In this document: positions 16,077 to 25,290 of the stretch, piece after piece | How the letters are laid out: each line of letters opens with the position of its first letter | How positions within the stretch are numbered: the first letter of the stretch is position 1 | Assembly (NCBI RefSeq): GCF_000423565.1 | Contig: NZ_KE384043.1 | Span: 1 to 53,324 of the forward strand | Direction of reading: 5' to 3' | Length of the DNA stretch: 53,324 nucleotides | From: Runella zeae DSM 19591 | Lineage (GTDB): Bacteria > Bacteroidota > Bacteroidia > Cytophagales > Spirosomataceae | Program-made: the position numbers and the translations under genes | Notes under the pieces: generated by a model | What the model was told of the DNA's origin: nothing | The model's input: the letters and a program-made list of their open reading frames with translations, nothing else | The model's database searches: none

Positions 16077-16640
16077 TTAATCCAAAATAATACTACCGTT
16101 TGATTCTACAAATCTGTCCATTTCTTGGTCATTTAAGAGATAGCAGAAAGATACATTAATTGGTTGAAAACCAAACACGATGACAGATACACATTCGTTT
16201 ATTTCAACTTTGTAATAGGTGATTTTTTGGAACTGTGTTTTGTTTATTATTATTGGTTTTTTGTATAAATCTTTTAATTGGGTAGCAATCATTTTCGTAT
16301 CATTGGTGTTCCAATCAAAAAAACTAATACTATAAATTCCTTTGTTTAATAGTTCGTCTTTTTTTTGATTTTCATTCATCGTATATCTGTTATCATCATA
16401 ACCCTTTCGATAATAAGCAACTATCTTTCTAGATTCTGCTAAAGACGTATCTGCAAGTAAAGCTCCTCTTTTGAACTTTAGATCATACGAATAAATAGCG
16501 TCTTTGGCTGAAATAGGAAAAGAAATAATGTGGCCTTTGTATTCTAAAGAAGTACTTGGGCAAGAATTAGTTGGGGCACAACTACTTATAAGTATAACTA
16601 CAGATATACTTTTCAATATGTTTCTGAAAATCTGGTTCAT
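16077..16640 (-). CDS. Hypothetical lipoprotein, AT-rich
   Basis: 187 residues. It begins MNQIFRNILKSISVVILISSC, a lipoprotein signal with lipobox Cys21. The mature part is hydrophilic with predicted alternating strands and the segment GIYSISFFDWNTNDTKMIAT. Base composition is noticeably more AT-rich than the flanking rnc/fabF genes. No family recognised. It neighbours two other exported hypothetical genes on the same strand, each preceded by its own ~100 bp gap, so they may be transcribed separately. Confidence 0.65.
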   Translation of the reverse strand: MNQIFRNILKSISVVILISSCAPTNSCPSTSLEYKGHIISFPISAKDAIYSYDLKFKRGALLADTSLAESRKIVAYYRKGYDDNRYTMNENQKKDELLNKGIYSISFFDWNTNDTKMIATQLKDLYKKPIIINKTQFQKITYYKVEINECVSVIVFGFQPINVSFCYLLNDQEMDRFVESNGSIILD

Positions 16641-16787
16641 ATAAATGAAATGAGTTCATTTGATAAGGAGACAACATGAAGAAGTGTACAACTACAACTG
16701 GTGGGGGCAAGAATAAATACACGATAAAACTCTTGGAGAGTATTCAAGAATGTTGAGTGAAGAGGGAGCTGATAAAGTTTGAAGTAT

Positions 16788-17534
16788 TTACTTCAATTCC
16801 AATTGTTCACAAGCTTTTTCGGCGGCCGATTGTTCGGCTTTTTTCTTGGAATAGCCACTACCTTGGGCAAATACCTCACCGTCAAGGGTCACTTGAGAGA
16901 TAAATTCGCGGAAATGACGGCTTCCTTTTTCTTCCACAATCGCAAAGCGTACTTCTTTCCCTTCGCGCTGTGCCCATTCGATGAGGCGGCTTTTGAAGTT
17001 GGCGTTGTTGTTGATAAGCGCGTCTAAGTCGTAGTGAGTGAGGAGTTCTTTGGTGATAAATTTCCGCGTAAAACGAAAACCTTTATCCAAATACACAGCT
17101 CCTACGAGTGCTTCGAGGGCATCGCCATACATAGAAGAATTGGGCGGCATTCCTTTGCGATTGCCGTCAAACTCAATCAGGCGGTCGAGGCCGATTTTAC
17201 GAGCGATACCATTGAGGGTTTCACGATTGACAATCCGCGAGCGGATTTCAGTTAAAAAACCTTCATCTTTGTAAGGGAATTTTTTGAAGAGGTACTCGGC
17301 TATTACCATACCAAGCACGGAGTCACCGAGATACTCCAGGCGTTCGTTTGATTCTCTAAAACCTTTGATGTTGGTTTCTTTGGAAGCGGAAGTATGGCGA
17401 AAAGCTAGCTGATAAACCTCCAAGTTTGAAGGTTTTTCGCCGATGATTAATTCTACGGCCTTTCTAAATTTCTTTTCGGGGGACATATTCCCCGGTTTAA
17501 AGAAATCAATAATGGGATTTAACACCGTAGCCAA
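16788..17534 (-). CDS. rnc: Ribonuclease III
   Basis: 248 residues. The signature NERLEYLGDSVLG (63-75) supplies Glu64, Glu67 and Asp71, and GDALEALVGAVYLD supplies Asp138 and Glu141, the Mg-binding catalytic set. The C-terminal ~70 residues (from about 175) form the double-stranded RNA-binding domain ending GYSKKKAEQSAAEKACEQL. The enzyme cleaves dsRNA, including rRNA precursors. It lies 72 bp downstream of fabF on the same strand; acpP-fabF-rnc is a conserved Bacteroidota order. The ~15-residue N-terminal extension before the domain is normal for the phylum. Confidence 0.97.
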   Translation of the reverse strand: MATVLNPIIDFFKPGNMSPEKKFRKAVELIIGEKPSNLEVYQLAFRHTSASKETNIKGFRESNERLEYLGDSVLGMVIAEYLFKKFPYKDEGFLTEIRSRIVNRETLNGIARKIGLDRLIEFDGNRKGMPPNSSMYGDALEALVGAVYLDKGFRFTRKFITKELLTHYDLDALINNNANFKSRLIEWAQREGKEVRFAIVEEKGSRHFREFISQVTLDGEVFAQGSGYSKKKAEQSAAEKACEQLELK

Positions 17535-17606
17535 AGGGGGTGAATTTAAAGTTTTTACAATCTACAGTTTTTGATTGAAAAAATCAATCGTTACTGTTAA
17601 AATTAT

Positions 17607-18902
17607 TTATCCCTCAAATTTACGAAATACCACGCAGGTATTGTGTCCACCAAAACCAAAAGTATTGCTGATAGCAATATTTACCTTACGAGATTGAGCC
17701 TCATTGAAGGTCAAGTTCAACCGAGGGTTAATGTCCGGGTCATCGGTGACGTGATTGATGGTAGGAGGGATTTTTTGCTCTTGGATGGCCAAAATAGAAG
17801 CTACTGCCTCTACAGCGCCTGCTCCTCCCAACAAGTGGCCCACCATTGATTTAGTAGAGCTAATGTTGATATTGTAAGCATGTTCGCCGAAAAGACGTTC
17901 GATAGCTTTGATTTCTTGGGGATCCCCGATAGGAGTAGAAGTACCGTGAGTATTGATATAATCTACCTGATCAGGAGTGATTTCGGCATCTTCAAGCGCA
18001 TTTTTCATACACATATAAGCACCGATGCCGTCGGGGTGGGGAGCCGTGATGTGATACGCATCCGAAGACATACCACCGCCCAAGATTTCGGCGTAGATTT
18101 TGGCACCTCGTGCAATAGCGTGTTCGTATTCTTCCAAAATCAAACATGCCCCACCTTCTCCTAAGACAAAACCGTCGCGGTCTTTGTCGTAAGGACGAGA
18201 AGCCGTACTAGGGTCATCGTTACGTTCCGACATTGCTTTGAGGGCATTAAAGCCACCTACCCCCGCTTGAGTAATGGCCGCTTCTGACCCGCCTGACACG
18301 CAAATATCGATTTTGCCGAGGCGGATATAATTAAAAGCGTCAATCAGAGAGTTGTTGGAAGAGGCACAAGCCGATACCGTAACATAGGAAGGCCCTAACA
18401 GACCGTGCCGGATAGATAAAATACCCGAAGCACTGTCGGCAATCATTTTCGGAATAAAAAACGGGTTGATGCGTGGAGTACCGTCACCTTTGGCAAAGCT
18501 AATAATTTCTTCCTCAAAAGTTTTGAGACCTCCGATTCCGCCACCCCAGATACATCCTACTCGGTGTAGGTTGACAGGTAAATCGGTAGGGATACCTTTT
18601 TCGAAGTCAATGGGTTTGAGGTATTCATCCAAGCCAGCATCTCTGATGGCTTCTGCGGCCGCAACTACCGCAAATTGGGTATATAAATCCATTTTACGGG
18701 CTTCCTGACGGGGAATAAACTGCGACATGTCTAGCCCCTTGACTTCACAGGCGAAGCGGGTTTTGAACTTAGTTGCGTCAAATCGGGTAATAGGCCCAGC
18801 CCCGCTGGTACCACTAAAAAGCCCCTCTTTGTATTCCGATAGCGTATTACCGATAGGAGTTAAAGCCCCCATCCCTGTCACTACCACTCGTCTTAAAATC
18901 AT
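17607..18902 (-). CDS. fabF: 3-oxoacyl-ACP synthase II (KAS II)
   Basis: 431 residues. It shows the Cys-His-His condensing-enzyme triad: Cys179 in VSACASS, His319 in NTHGTSTPIGD and His356 in KSMVGHLLGG, with the supporting Lys351. The glycine-rich FGFGGHN near the end closes the thiolase fold. It condenses malonyl-ACP with acyl-ACP in fatty-acid elongation. It is slightly longer than the ~412-residue norm because of a loop around residues 95-113, as in other Bacteroidota. It follows acpP after 31 bp, so it is co-transcribed with its carrier protein. Confidence 0.97.
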   Translation of the reverse strand: MILRRVVVTGMGALTPIGNTLSEYKEGLFSGTSGAGPITRFDATKFKTRFACEVKGLDMSQFIPRQEARKMDLYTQFAVVAAAEAIRDAGLDEYLKPIDFEKGIPTDLPVNLHRVGCIWGGGIGGLKTFEEEIISFAKGDGTPRINPFFIPKMIADSASGILSIRHGLLGPSYVTVSACASSNNSLIDAFNYIRLGKIDICVSGGSEAAITQAGVGGFNALKAMSERNDDPSTASRPYDKDRDGFVLGEGGACLILEEYEHAIARGAKIYAEILGGGMSSDAYHITAPHPDGIGAYMCMKNALEDAEITPDQVDYINTHGTSTPIGDPQEIKAIERLFGEHAYNINISSTKSMVGHLLGGAGAVEAVASILAIQEQKIPPTINHVTDDPDINPRLNLTFNEAQSRKVNIAISNTFGFGGHNTCVVFRKFEG

Positions 18903-18933
18903 AAAATGGATCTATAAATTAAGAAAAATAAGC

Positions 18934-19170
18934 TTACTTGACGTTTTCTTCGAGGTATTTGACCGCCTGACCTACTGTTCCGATGTGTTCAGCTTGGTCA
19001 TCAGGAATCGAAACGTTAAATTCTTTTTCGAATTCCATAATCAATTCTACCGTATCGAGCGAATCAGCGCCGAGGTCGTTGGTGAAGCTGGCTTCTTCGG
19101 TCACTTCTGACTCATCAACGCCTAATTTATCAACGATAATTTTCTTTACTTTTTCTGCAATCTCTGACAT
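18934..19170 (-). CDS. acpP: Acyl carrier protein
   Basis: 78 residues, acidic, with the phosphopantetheine attachment motif [12 protein letters not shown], Ser37 being the modified residue. Full length and with no insertion. It carries growing acyl chains for fatty-acid synthesis in the cytoplasm and is the first gene of the acpP-fabF-rnc transcript. A putative promoter at 19201-19232 lies just upstream. Confidence 0.98.
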   Translation of the reverse strand: MSEIAEKVKKIIVDKLGVDESEVTEEASFTNDLGADSLDTVELIMEFEKEFNVSIPDDQAEHIGTVGQAVKYLEENVK

Positions 19171-19200
19171 TTTTTTGAGGAGTTTGGTTCAAAAACGCTG

Positions 19201-19232
19201 CAAAGTAATGTATTTCAAAGCAGATTGTCAAA
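19201..19232 (-). promoter_or_regulatory. Putative promoter of acpP-fabF-rnc
   Basis: On the minus strand TTTG (19232-19229) and TTACTTTG (19208-19201) are separated by 20 bases. The -7 box has one mismatch to TAnnTTTG. The distance to the acpP ATG is about 30 bases, and the -33 element overlaps the nadD stop codon. Confidence 0.45.
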
Positions 19233-19800
19233 TATAAAATTTCTTCCTTTGTATCATCTCCTCCACAACATCCGCTACCATATACCGAATAGAACGTCTA
19301 TTTTTGATGGATTCGCGAATAAAAGTAGCAGAAATATCTAATAAAGGTGCCGAAAAAAAACGTACCGCAGGGTGATTCCCAAATTCATGAGGAGGGACAT
19401 TTGGGCGTGGATATACATATAAGCCGTAATATTCTAGGATAGCTTCGTAGTTTTTCCAGTTTTTAAATTGTGCTAAATTGTCTTCTCCGATGATAAGCTT
19501 AAAAGTATGCTGGGGGTATTTTTCTTGTAGTTTGGTCAGTGTATCAATCGTATAGCTTGGCTTGGGCATCAAAAATTCTACATCACTTACTTTTAGTTTG
19601 GGGTTGTCGGCGATGGCTTTGTCTACCATATCATAACGGTCAAACTCGTGTAGCAATCCTTTGTTCTTTTTAAAAGGATTTTGGGGAGATACCACAAACC
19701 AGACCTGTTCTAAATCGGTAGAAGTTGCCATAGTATTGGCAATAATGAGATGACCTACGTGGATAGGGTTAAAAGACCCAAAGAATAATCCTATTTTCAT
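19228..19800 (-). CDS. nadD: Nicotinate-nucleotide adenylyltransferase
   Basis: 190 residues from ATG 19800, which places MKIGLFFGSF at the N-terminus as in all family members; an upstream in-frame start would add only MVLTT. The nucleotidyltransferase motif GSFNPIHVGH (8-17) and the C-terminal ISATFIRESI (the ISSTxIR equivalent) are present. It adenylates nicotinate mononucleotide in NAD synthesis. It ends about 60 bp upstream of acpP on the same strand, but a promoter is predicted in that gap. It is divergent from the M20 amidohydrolase gene. Confidence 0.95.
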   Translation of the reverse strand: MKIGLFFGSFNPIHVGHLIIANTMATSTDLEQVWFVVSPQNPFKKNKGLLHEFDRYDMVDKAIADNPKLKVSDVEFLMPKPSYTIDTLTKLQEKYPQHTFKLIIGEDNLAQFKNWKNYEAILEYYGLYVYPRPNVPPHEFGNHPAVRFFSAPLLDISATFIRESIKNRRSIRYMVADVVEEMIQRKKFYI

Positions 19801-19918
19801 TGTTGTGAGTACCAAAATAAAGTGGCAAAATAGATTTTTAAGGAGCTAAATGGGTGGATACTGCGTCATCCGCATTCTATTTTGTAGTTTTGTCTGGTCA
19901 AAGTTAAGACTATTTAAG

Positions 19919-21106
19919 ATGTTAGAAAAAATCAAAGTTTTATCTAAGGCTTATGCCGAACATACTGTTGCTAATCGTCGACATTTGCATACCCATCCCG
20001 AATTATCGTTTCAGGAGTATAATACGGCTCGATTTGTAGCCTCAAGATTGAGAGATATGGGGCTTGCTCCCCAAGAAGGAGTAGCCGACACGGGGGTAGT
20101 TGTAATGATTGAAGGAAAGAACCCCGAAAGTCGCGTTGTGGCACTTCGTGCGGATATGGATGCTTTACCAATCATCGAAGCAAATGAGGTTTCGTATAAG
20201 TCACAAAACCCTGGCGTGATGCACGCTTGTGGGCATGATGTACACACGTCGTCGTTGCTCAGTACAGCGCGTATTCTGAATGAACTGAAAGATGACTTTG
20301 AGGGCACAGTAAAACTGATTTTTCAACCCGGTGAAGAAAAAATCCCCGGCGGGGCTTCTTTGATGATAAAAGAAGGAGTGCTTCAAAACCCCGCCCCTGC
20401 GAGTATTTTGGGACAACACGTAGCTCCCAATATACCTGTAGGCAAAATTGGCTTTAGAGAGGGGATGTACATGGCTAGTACCGATGAACTTTACTTAACT
20501 GTAAAAGGAAAAGGAGGGCACGGGGCTATGCCTGATACGCTTATTGATCCTATCCTGATTGCGTCACATATCATCGTAGGATTACAGCAGGTAATTAGCC
20601 GTAATCGTAAGCCAGCAGCACCTTCGGTGCTGTCGTTTGGGAAGGTAATTGCCAATGGTGCTACCAATGTCATTCCTAATGAAGTATATATAGAAGGGAC
20701 ATTCCGGTGTATGGACGAAGAATGGAGAGAAGAAGGCTGGAAGCGAATCACTAAGATAGCACAAGGGTTGGCCGAAGCCATGGGCGGAAGCTGCGAAGTA
20801 GAGGTCAGAAAAGGATATCCTTTTCTCAAAAATCATCCCGAACTTACTCGGCGTACCAAAGCTGCTGCCGTGACTTATATGGGTGCCGAAAACGTGATAG
20901 ATTTGGATTTGTGGCTAGCAGGAGAAGATTTTGCGTTTTATTCGCAAGTAACTGACGCCTGTTTTTATCGATTAGGAACCCGCAACGAGGCGCGGGGTAT
21001 CGTATCGGGGGTGCATACGCCTACTTTTGATATCGACGAATCTGCCTTGGAAATTGGCCCTGGGTTGATGGCTTGGTTGGCATTAGAAGAATTAAAAATT
21101 AGCTAA
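19919..21106 (+). CDS. M20 family metallo-amidohydrolase (N-acyl amino acid / hippurate hydrolase type)
   Basis: 395 residues from ATG 19919; the 23 residues a further upstream start would add do not look conserved. The binuclear metal site includes Cys104, His106 and His109 in HACGHDVH, and the catalytic pair Glu139/Glu140 in FQPGEE. The lid domain begins near GKGGHGAMP. This is the M20D amidohydrolase branch (IAA-amino acid, hippurate or N-acetyl-diaminopimelate deacylases). No signal peptide, so cytoplasmic. The next gene begins 10 bp downstream, suggesting co-transcription. Confidence 0.92.
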   Translation: MLEKIKVLSKAYAEHTVANRRHLHTHPELSFQEYNTARFVASRLRDMGLAPQEGVADTGVVVMIEGKNPESRVVALRADMDALPIIEANEVSYKSQNPGVMHACGHDVHTSSLLSTARILNELKDDFEGTVKLIFQPGEEKIPGGASLMIKEGVLQNPAPASILGQHVAPNIPVGKIGFREGMYMASTDELYLTVKGKGGHGAMPDTLIDPILIASHIIVGLQQVISRNRKPAAPSVLSFGKVIANGATNVIPNEVYIEGTFRCMDEEWREEGWKRITKIAQGLAEAMGGSCEVEVRKGYPFLKNHPELTRRTKAAAVTYMGAENVIDLDLWLAGEDFAFYSQVTDACFYRLGTRNEARGIVSGVHTPTFDIDESALEIGPGLMAWLALEELKIS

Positions 21107-21116
21107 TACTTTGGCG

Positions 21117-21575
21117 ATGAATAAAACCCTCCGTTTGATTTGTTTTTTGATTCCTTGGGTATCTTTTGCCCAAGAAAATACGGCAAAGCCTACGCCTTTT
21201 GCGGTTTCCAAACATCCCTTTACTTATACGGGTCGGCAGATGATTGTAGGCCAGTCCATCGGAGGATTAGAGAAAGAATACCGTTTGCTAGAAGATGGGG
21301 GGATTTATCGACGTATGAATACCTCTCAGGAGTTTGAAGTTTTGGGTGAACAAACCAAAAAAAATGTTGAAACAGCATTTAAAGCCTTAAAAGATGTAAA
21401 TTTTGAGGAGATAGATTTTAAACATCCAAGCCGCAGTTCGTACTTTATTATTCTAAAAACGGGCCAAAAAGAGCATAAAGTCACATGGGGGGATGCCAAG
21501 CATCCAGCCCCTGAATCAGTGCTGAAAGTTTACAAAGCTTTTATGGGAATGATTCCTGCAAGTATGCGCTTATGA
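21117..21575 (+). CDS. Exported hypothetical protein
   Basis: 152 residues from ATG 21117, with signal peptide MNKTLRLICFLIPWVSFAQ. A TTG six bases earlier is in frame but unnecessary. The mature part contains VGQSIGGLEKEYRLLEDGGI followed by YRRMN, and EVLGEQTKKNVETAFKALKD. It reads like a small periplasmic domain of about 130 residues with a KLxGKVTW-like segment (KEHKVTWGD). No family recognised. It begins 10 bp after the M20 amidohydrolase stop, so it is probably co-transcribed. Confidence 0.75.
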   Translation: MNKTLRLICFLIPWVSFAQENTAKPTPFAVSKHPFTYTGRQMIVGQSIGGLEKEYRLLEDGGIYRRMNTSQEFEVLGEQTKKNVETAFKALKDVNFEEIDFKHPSRSSYFIILKTGQKEHKVTWGDAKHPAPESVLKVYKAFMGMIPASMRL

Positions 21576-21713
21576 AAGCCTTTGATTAATTTCAAAAACT
21601 TTATCTATAAACTTTAATAGTAAACCTGACTCTTCTCCGAGTAATACACTTATCAACATAGACGAAAAACCCTCATTTTACTATAAATTAATTGATAACA
21701 TCTAAATTATATT

Positions 21714-22484
21714 ATGCGCCTTAAAGATAAAGTAGCCCTTATTACGGGTGGAAGCAGCGGAATTGGCCGCGAAACGGCATTGTTATTTGCACAAGAAGGA
21801 GCTGCAGTAGTAGTGGCTGATATCAACGAAGCTGCTAAAGAAACGGTAAAGCTGATCGAAAAACAAGGCGGCAAAGCGGCCTACATTCGTACAGATGTTT
21901 CGAAAGCTTCTGATTGTGAAAATATGGTGGCTTTTGCCGAGCAAACTTTTGGCAAGCTCAACATCATTTTCAACAATGCGGGTATCATGCACAGTGATGA
22001 TGACAATGCCATCACAACTGAAGAGTCAGTGTGGGATCTCACTATGAATATCAACGTAAAAGGGGTGTTTTTTGGATGTAAATATGCTATTCCTGCCCTT
22101 CGCCGTGCGGGAGGAGGAAGTATTATCAATACAGCTTCTTTCGTAGCATTGTTGGGAGCAGCTACTCCTCAAATTGCCTATACAGCGAGTAAAGGGGCGG
22201 TATTGTCGATGAGCCGCGAATTGGCGGTGATTCATGCTCGTGAAAATATTCGTGTCAATGCGCTTTGTCCTGGCCCATTGCGGACTGAGCTTTTGATGAA
22301 ATTTTTGAATACTGAGGAGAAAAAACAGCGCCGCTTGGTTCATATTCCAATGGGACGTTTTGGCGAAGCCAAAGAAATGGCTTTTGCTGCCCTCTACCTT
22401 GCCTCTGATGAGTCTTCTTACGTGACAGGTACAGAGTTTTTGGTAGACGGTGGTATCACCGCTGCGTATGTTACGCCTGAATAG
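21714..22484 (+). CDS. Short-chain dehydrogenase/reductase
   Basis: 256 residues, classical SDR. The NAD(P)-binding motif is TGGSSGIG (11-18), NNAG is at 87-90, and the catalytic set is Ser142, Tyr156 and Lys160 (YTASK). The acidic Asp36 after the second strand (VVVADINEA) favours NAD over NADP. It ends with the usual LVDGG segment. The substrate is not predictable, but resemblance is to glucose 1-dehydrogenase/3-oxoacyl-ACP reductase-like enzymes. It is followed by a strong bidirectional terminator. Confidence 0.93.
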   Translation: MRLKDKVALITGGSSGIGRETALLFAQEGAAVVVADINEAAKETVKLIEKQGGKAAYIRTDVSKASDCENMVAFAEQTFGKLNIIFNNAGIMHSDDDNAITTEESVWDLTMNINVKGVFFGCKYAIPALRRAGGGSIINTASFVALLGAATPQIAYTASKGAVLSMSRELAVIHARENIRVNALCPGPLRTELLMKFLNTEEKKQRRLVHIPMGRFGEAKEMAFAALYLASDESSYVTGTEFLVDGGITAAYVTPE

Positions 22485-22501
22485 TTTGCCACTTTTTCTT
22501 T

Positions 22502-22549
22502 TTATACAAACAAAGCCGCTGTCAATTGACAGCGGCTTTGTTTGTATAA
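22502..22549. terminator. Bidirectional terminator between SDR and S41 protease genes
   Basis: A 48-nt perfect palindrome with 24-nt arms whose core is AAAGCCGCTGTC/GACAGCGGCTTT, flanked by A/T-rich ends. It sits exactly between two convergent genes (stops at 22484 and 22572). Confidence 0.85.
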
Positions 22550-22571
22550 GGGATTGTAAAATGTCGATTAT

Positions 22572-24224
22572 TTATTTTTGCCCTTGCAAAATTTTGGTAT
22601 AACGTGAAGAGTCTTTAAACAAGTCTAGAGCCGTTTTTACTTCTGGGTCGTTTCGAAACACAAATTCCCTTTCGCCTTTTTGGAGATAGTAATGAGACAC
22701 GATTTCGCGTTCTAAAATGTGTTTGATTTCTTTTTTGAAGTTGGCCAAATCGGCGTCTTTACTGTGGGTAAGTTTGGTCTTGAGGGCTTTGAACTGCTCT
22801 TGAATGGCATCAAAATATTTTTCTTTCTTAGCCGAGGCTTCCAGCTCCGACAAATCCTTTTCTACTTGGGTCGTATAGTCATATTCTTTGTCTTTGAGCC
22901 AAGTTACAAAGTTTTGATAATCACTGTCGCTAAGTTCAAATTCTTTGGCGGGCTTAATGGTTGGATGCTCAGCACGGTATTTGAGAGCATAATCAAAAAT
23001 AAGACCTTTGGCACTGAGACTAGTGACAATGGGCGAACGGCTGGGAAGTTCCGTCACTATATCTGGTTCTACGCCACCGCCATCATATACCACGCGACCA
23101 TTGCGGGTTTTGAAGGCGACTTTAAGAGAATCAGGAATCTTACCAACGCTACCGTCAGCATTGCGATGACTATAGTCAATGGCCTGAATACATCTGCCAC
23201 TTGGAATATAATACTTAGCGACGGTTACTTTAAGTTTGGTATTATAGGATAAGTCGCGGGTCGTTTGGACGAGGCCTTTGCCATAAGTACGCTGTCCAAT
23301 CAACACGCCACGGTCGTAGTCTTGCATTACGCCCGATACAATCTCAGCAGCTGAGGCACTACGGCCGTTTACCAATACTACCAACGGGATATCGGTATCT
23401 ACGGGCGCCATGGGAGCCGTGTAGGTTTTGTTCCACTCTGTTACCTTCCCACGGTTTGATACTACCTCTGCATCTTTAGGGATAAAGAGATTGCAAATCA
23501 AAACGGCTTGGTCTAGCAGTCCGCCGGGGTTTTCGCGTACATCCAAGACAAGTTTCTTCATGCCCTTGCCTTTTAGTTCGATTAAAGCTGTTTTTACTTC
23601 GCGGGCAGCCGTTTGGTTGAAATCTTTGAGGTCGATATAGCCCACTTCGTCGTTGAGCATTCCATAGTAGGGGACATTGCCCGTTTTCACAAATTCACGC
23701 GTCACATTGATGTCAATAGGCTCTTTGCTTCCTACTCTCTTGACCGTCAATTTGACGGACGAATTCGCCTGTCCTTTCATAAGTTTGTCGGGATTGGCAT
23801 CTTTGCGAGTTGTTAGGTCTACCCCGTCAATTTTGACGATTTCGTCCCCAATGTGCAGGCCTGACTTTTCGGCAGGGGAATCATCTAAAATTGAAAAAAC
23901 GATATTTTTACCTTTGACGCTCGAAATCACCGCTCCAATACCCGTGTACTGACCGGTAGTCATGGTGCGATAGTCTTCTATCTCATCTTCGGCATAAAAG
24001 TTAGTGTAAGGGTCGAGGTTTTTGAGCATCGACTCTATGCTCATTTTGGTAAGTCTGTTGGGATTGATTTCGTCTACGTAATAGCGGTTCAGTTCTTTGA
24101 ACAGTGTCGCGTAGATGTCTAAGTTACGAGCGATTTCAAAAAAACGCTCATCGTTGCGGAAGGCAAAAAATCCCAATCCAGCAACACAAACAGCGGCTAA
24201 AGAGAATTTACGTAAATGTTTCAT
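22572..24224 (-). CDS. S41 family C-terminal processing peptidase
   Basis: 550 residues from ATG 24224, which gives a signal anchor MKHLRKFSLAAVCVAGLGFF; an upstream start would add 46 unconserved residues. The PDZ domain is about residues 85-180 (GIGAVISSVKGKNIVFSILD, GLHIGDEIVKIDG). The catalytic dyad is Ser291 in GRSASAAEI and Lys316 in TYGKG, 25 residues apart as in CtpA/Prc. A C-terminal helical extension of ~170 residues (DUF3340-like) follows. The enzyme trims protein C-termini in the periplasm. In Bacteroidota, members of this type are envelope maintenance proteases. Confidence 0.94.
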   Translation of the reverse strand: MKHLRKFSLAAVCVAGLGFFAFRNDERFFEIARNLDIYATLFKELNRYYVDEINPNRLTKMSIESMLKNLDPYTNFYAEDEIEDYRTMTTGQYTGIGAVISSVKGKNIVFSILDDSPAEKSGLHIGDEIVKIDGVDLTTRKDANPDKLMKGQANSSVKLTVKRVGSKEPIDINVTREFVKTGNVPYYGMLNDEVGYIDLKDFNQTAAREVKTALIELKGKGMKKLVLDVRENPGGLLDQAVLICNLFIPKDAEVVSNRGKVTEWNKTYTAPMAPVDTDIPLVVLVNGRSASAAEIVSGVMQDYDRGVLIGQRTYGKGLVQTTRDLSYNTKLKVTVAKYYIPSGRCIQAIDYSHRNADGSVGKIPDSLKVAFKTRNGRVVYDGGGVEPDIVTELPSRSPIVTSLSAKGLIFDYALKYRAEHPTIKPAKEFELSDSDYQNFVTWLKDKEYDYTTQVEKDLSELEASAKKEKYFDAIQEQFKALKTKLTHSKDADLANFKKEIKHILEREIVSHYYLQKGEREFVFRNDPEVKTALDLFKDSSRYTKILQGQK

Positions 24225-24323
24225 GGTGGTCAAAATCCAAAGAAAAGTTTGTGGCAGGTCGATTGAGTGTTTATACTTCGTGGTAAAATAACGAAAAATC
24301 CCTACGAAGTTATGTATTTCTAA

Positions 24324-24360
24324 CAAAAAAACGAGCGATGCCCCAAAAGACATCGCTCGC
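24324..24360 (-). terminator. Rho-independent terminator of the OmpA-like gene
   Basis: On the minus strand, stem GCGAGCGATG/CATCGCTCG with a 10-nt loop is followed by TTTTTTTG. It lies 37 bp after the OmpA-like stop and upstream of the S41 protease gene, separating the two transcripts. Confidence 0.9.
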
Positions 24361-24396
24361 ATACAAGCAAGGACCTAAAACCTTACTTTATAAAGG

Positions 24397-25290
24397 TTAC
24401 TTACCAGCTTCAAACAATTGGAAGAATTGATCCAATTTTGGTAAGATGATGATTTCAGTGCGGCGGTTTACGCTACGGCTTTTGGTATCAGAGTTAGCGA
24501 CTTTGGGTACAAACTCGCCACGACCACCCGCAGTCATACGCTCAGGAGCAACTCCGTATTTTTTCTGAAGTGAACGTACCACTGAAGTAGCACGCTTCAC
24601 GCTCAAATCCCAGTTGTCTTCCAACACTGAGGCACTGTTGTAAGGGATGTTGTCGGTATGGCCTTCTACCAAAATGTCGAAGTCTTTGCGGTCGTTTACG
24701 ACTTTAGCGATTTTGCCCAATACACTTTCAGCTTGTGAAGTGATATCGTAGCTACCATACTTAAACAACATTTTGTCTGAAAGAGAAACATACACCACTC
24801 CTTTTTTCACTTCGATGTTTACATCTTCATCGTTGATATTTTCCAAAGAGCGCTTAAGTGCCATCACAAGCGCCAAGTTAAGAGAATCTTTGCGGCGCAA
24901 GTTAGAGTTAAGGTCTTGGATATAAGAACTTTGGCGATTAAGTGCATCCAATGATTTTTTGATACTTTCGGCACCATCTTTACTTACGATCGACAAGTCC
25001 GAAAGACGGTCAAGCAAGTTGGTGTTGGTACGTTTCAAGTAAGCGATTTCATCTTCAAGAGCTTTCAATTTTGCTCTTTCATTGGTGATGTCGCCATCTT
25101 TCAATTTGATTTGGCCTTGCAAATCGCTCACGTCATTTTTGAGTTTGGCCGTAAGCGCGTCACAATCAGCTTTGTTTTTGTCGAGCAAGGCTTGAAGCTC
25201 AGCTTTGTCTTTGGTTAATTGTGCTAATTGTTTCTTATTGCAAGATGCAAACAAAAGAACAGATAAGGAAAACAAAATAATTTTTCTCAT
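24397..25290 (-). CDS. OmpA/MotB-domain lipoprotein with coiled-coil stalk
   Basis: 297 residues. Lipoprotein signal MRKIILFSLSVLLFASC (lipobox Cys17). Residues 20-150 form a Lys/Asp/Leu-rich coiled coil. The C-terminal OmpA-like peptidoglycan-binding domain spans about 160-285, with DILVEGHTDNIPYN and NRRTEIII. It is probably anchored in the outer membrane and holds it to peptidoglycan. It is monocistronic, with its own terminator. A TACTTTTG -7-like box is at 25373-25366 on the minus strand. Confidence 0.93.
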   Translation of the reverse strand: MRKIILFSLSVLLFASCNKKQLAQLTKDKAELQALLDKNKADCDALTAKLKNDVSDLQGQIKLKDGDITNERAKLKALEDEIAYLKRTNTNLLDRLSDLSIVSKDGAESIKKSLDALNRQSSYIQDLNSNLRRKDSLNLALVMALKRSLENINDEDVNIEVKKGVVYVSLSDKMLFKYGSYDITSQAESVLGKIAKVVNDRKDFDILVEGHTDNIPYNSASVLEDNWDLSVKRATSVVRSLQKKYGVAPERMTAGGRGEFVPKVANSDTKSRSVNRRTEIIILPKLDQFFQLFEAGK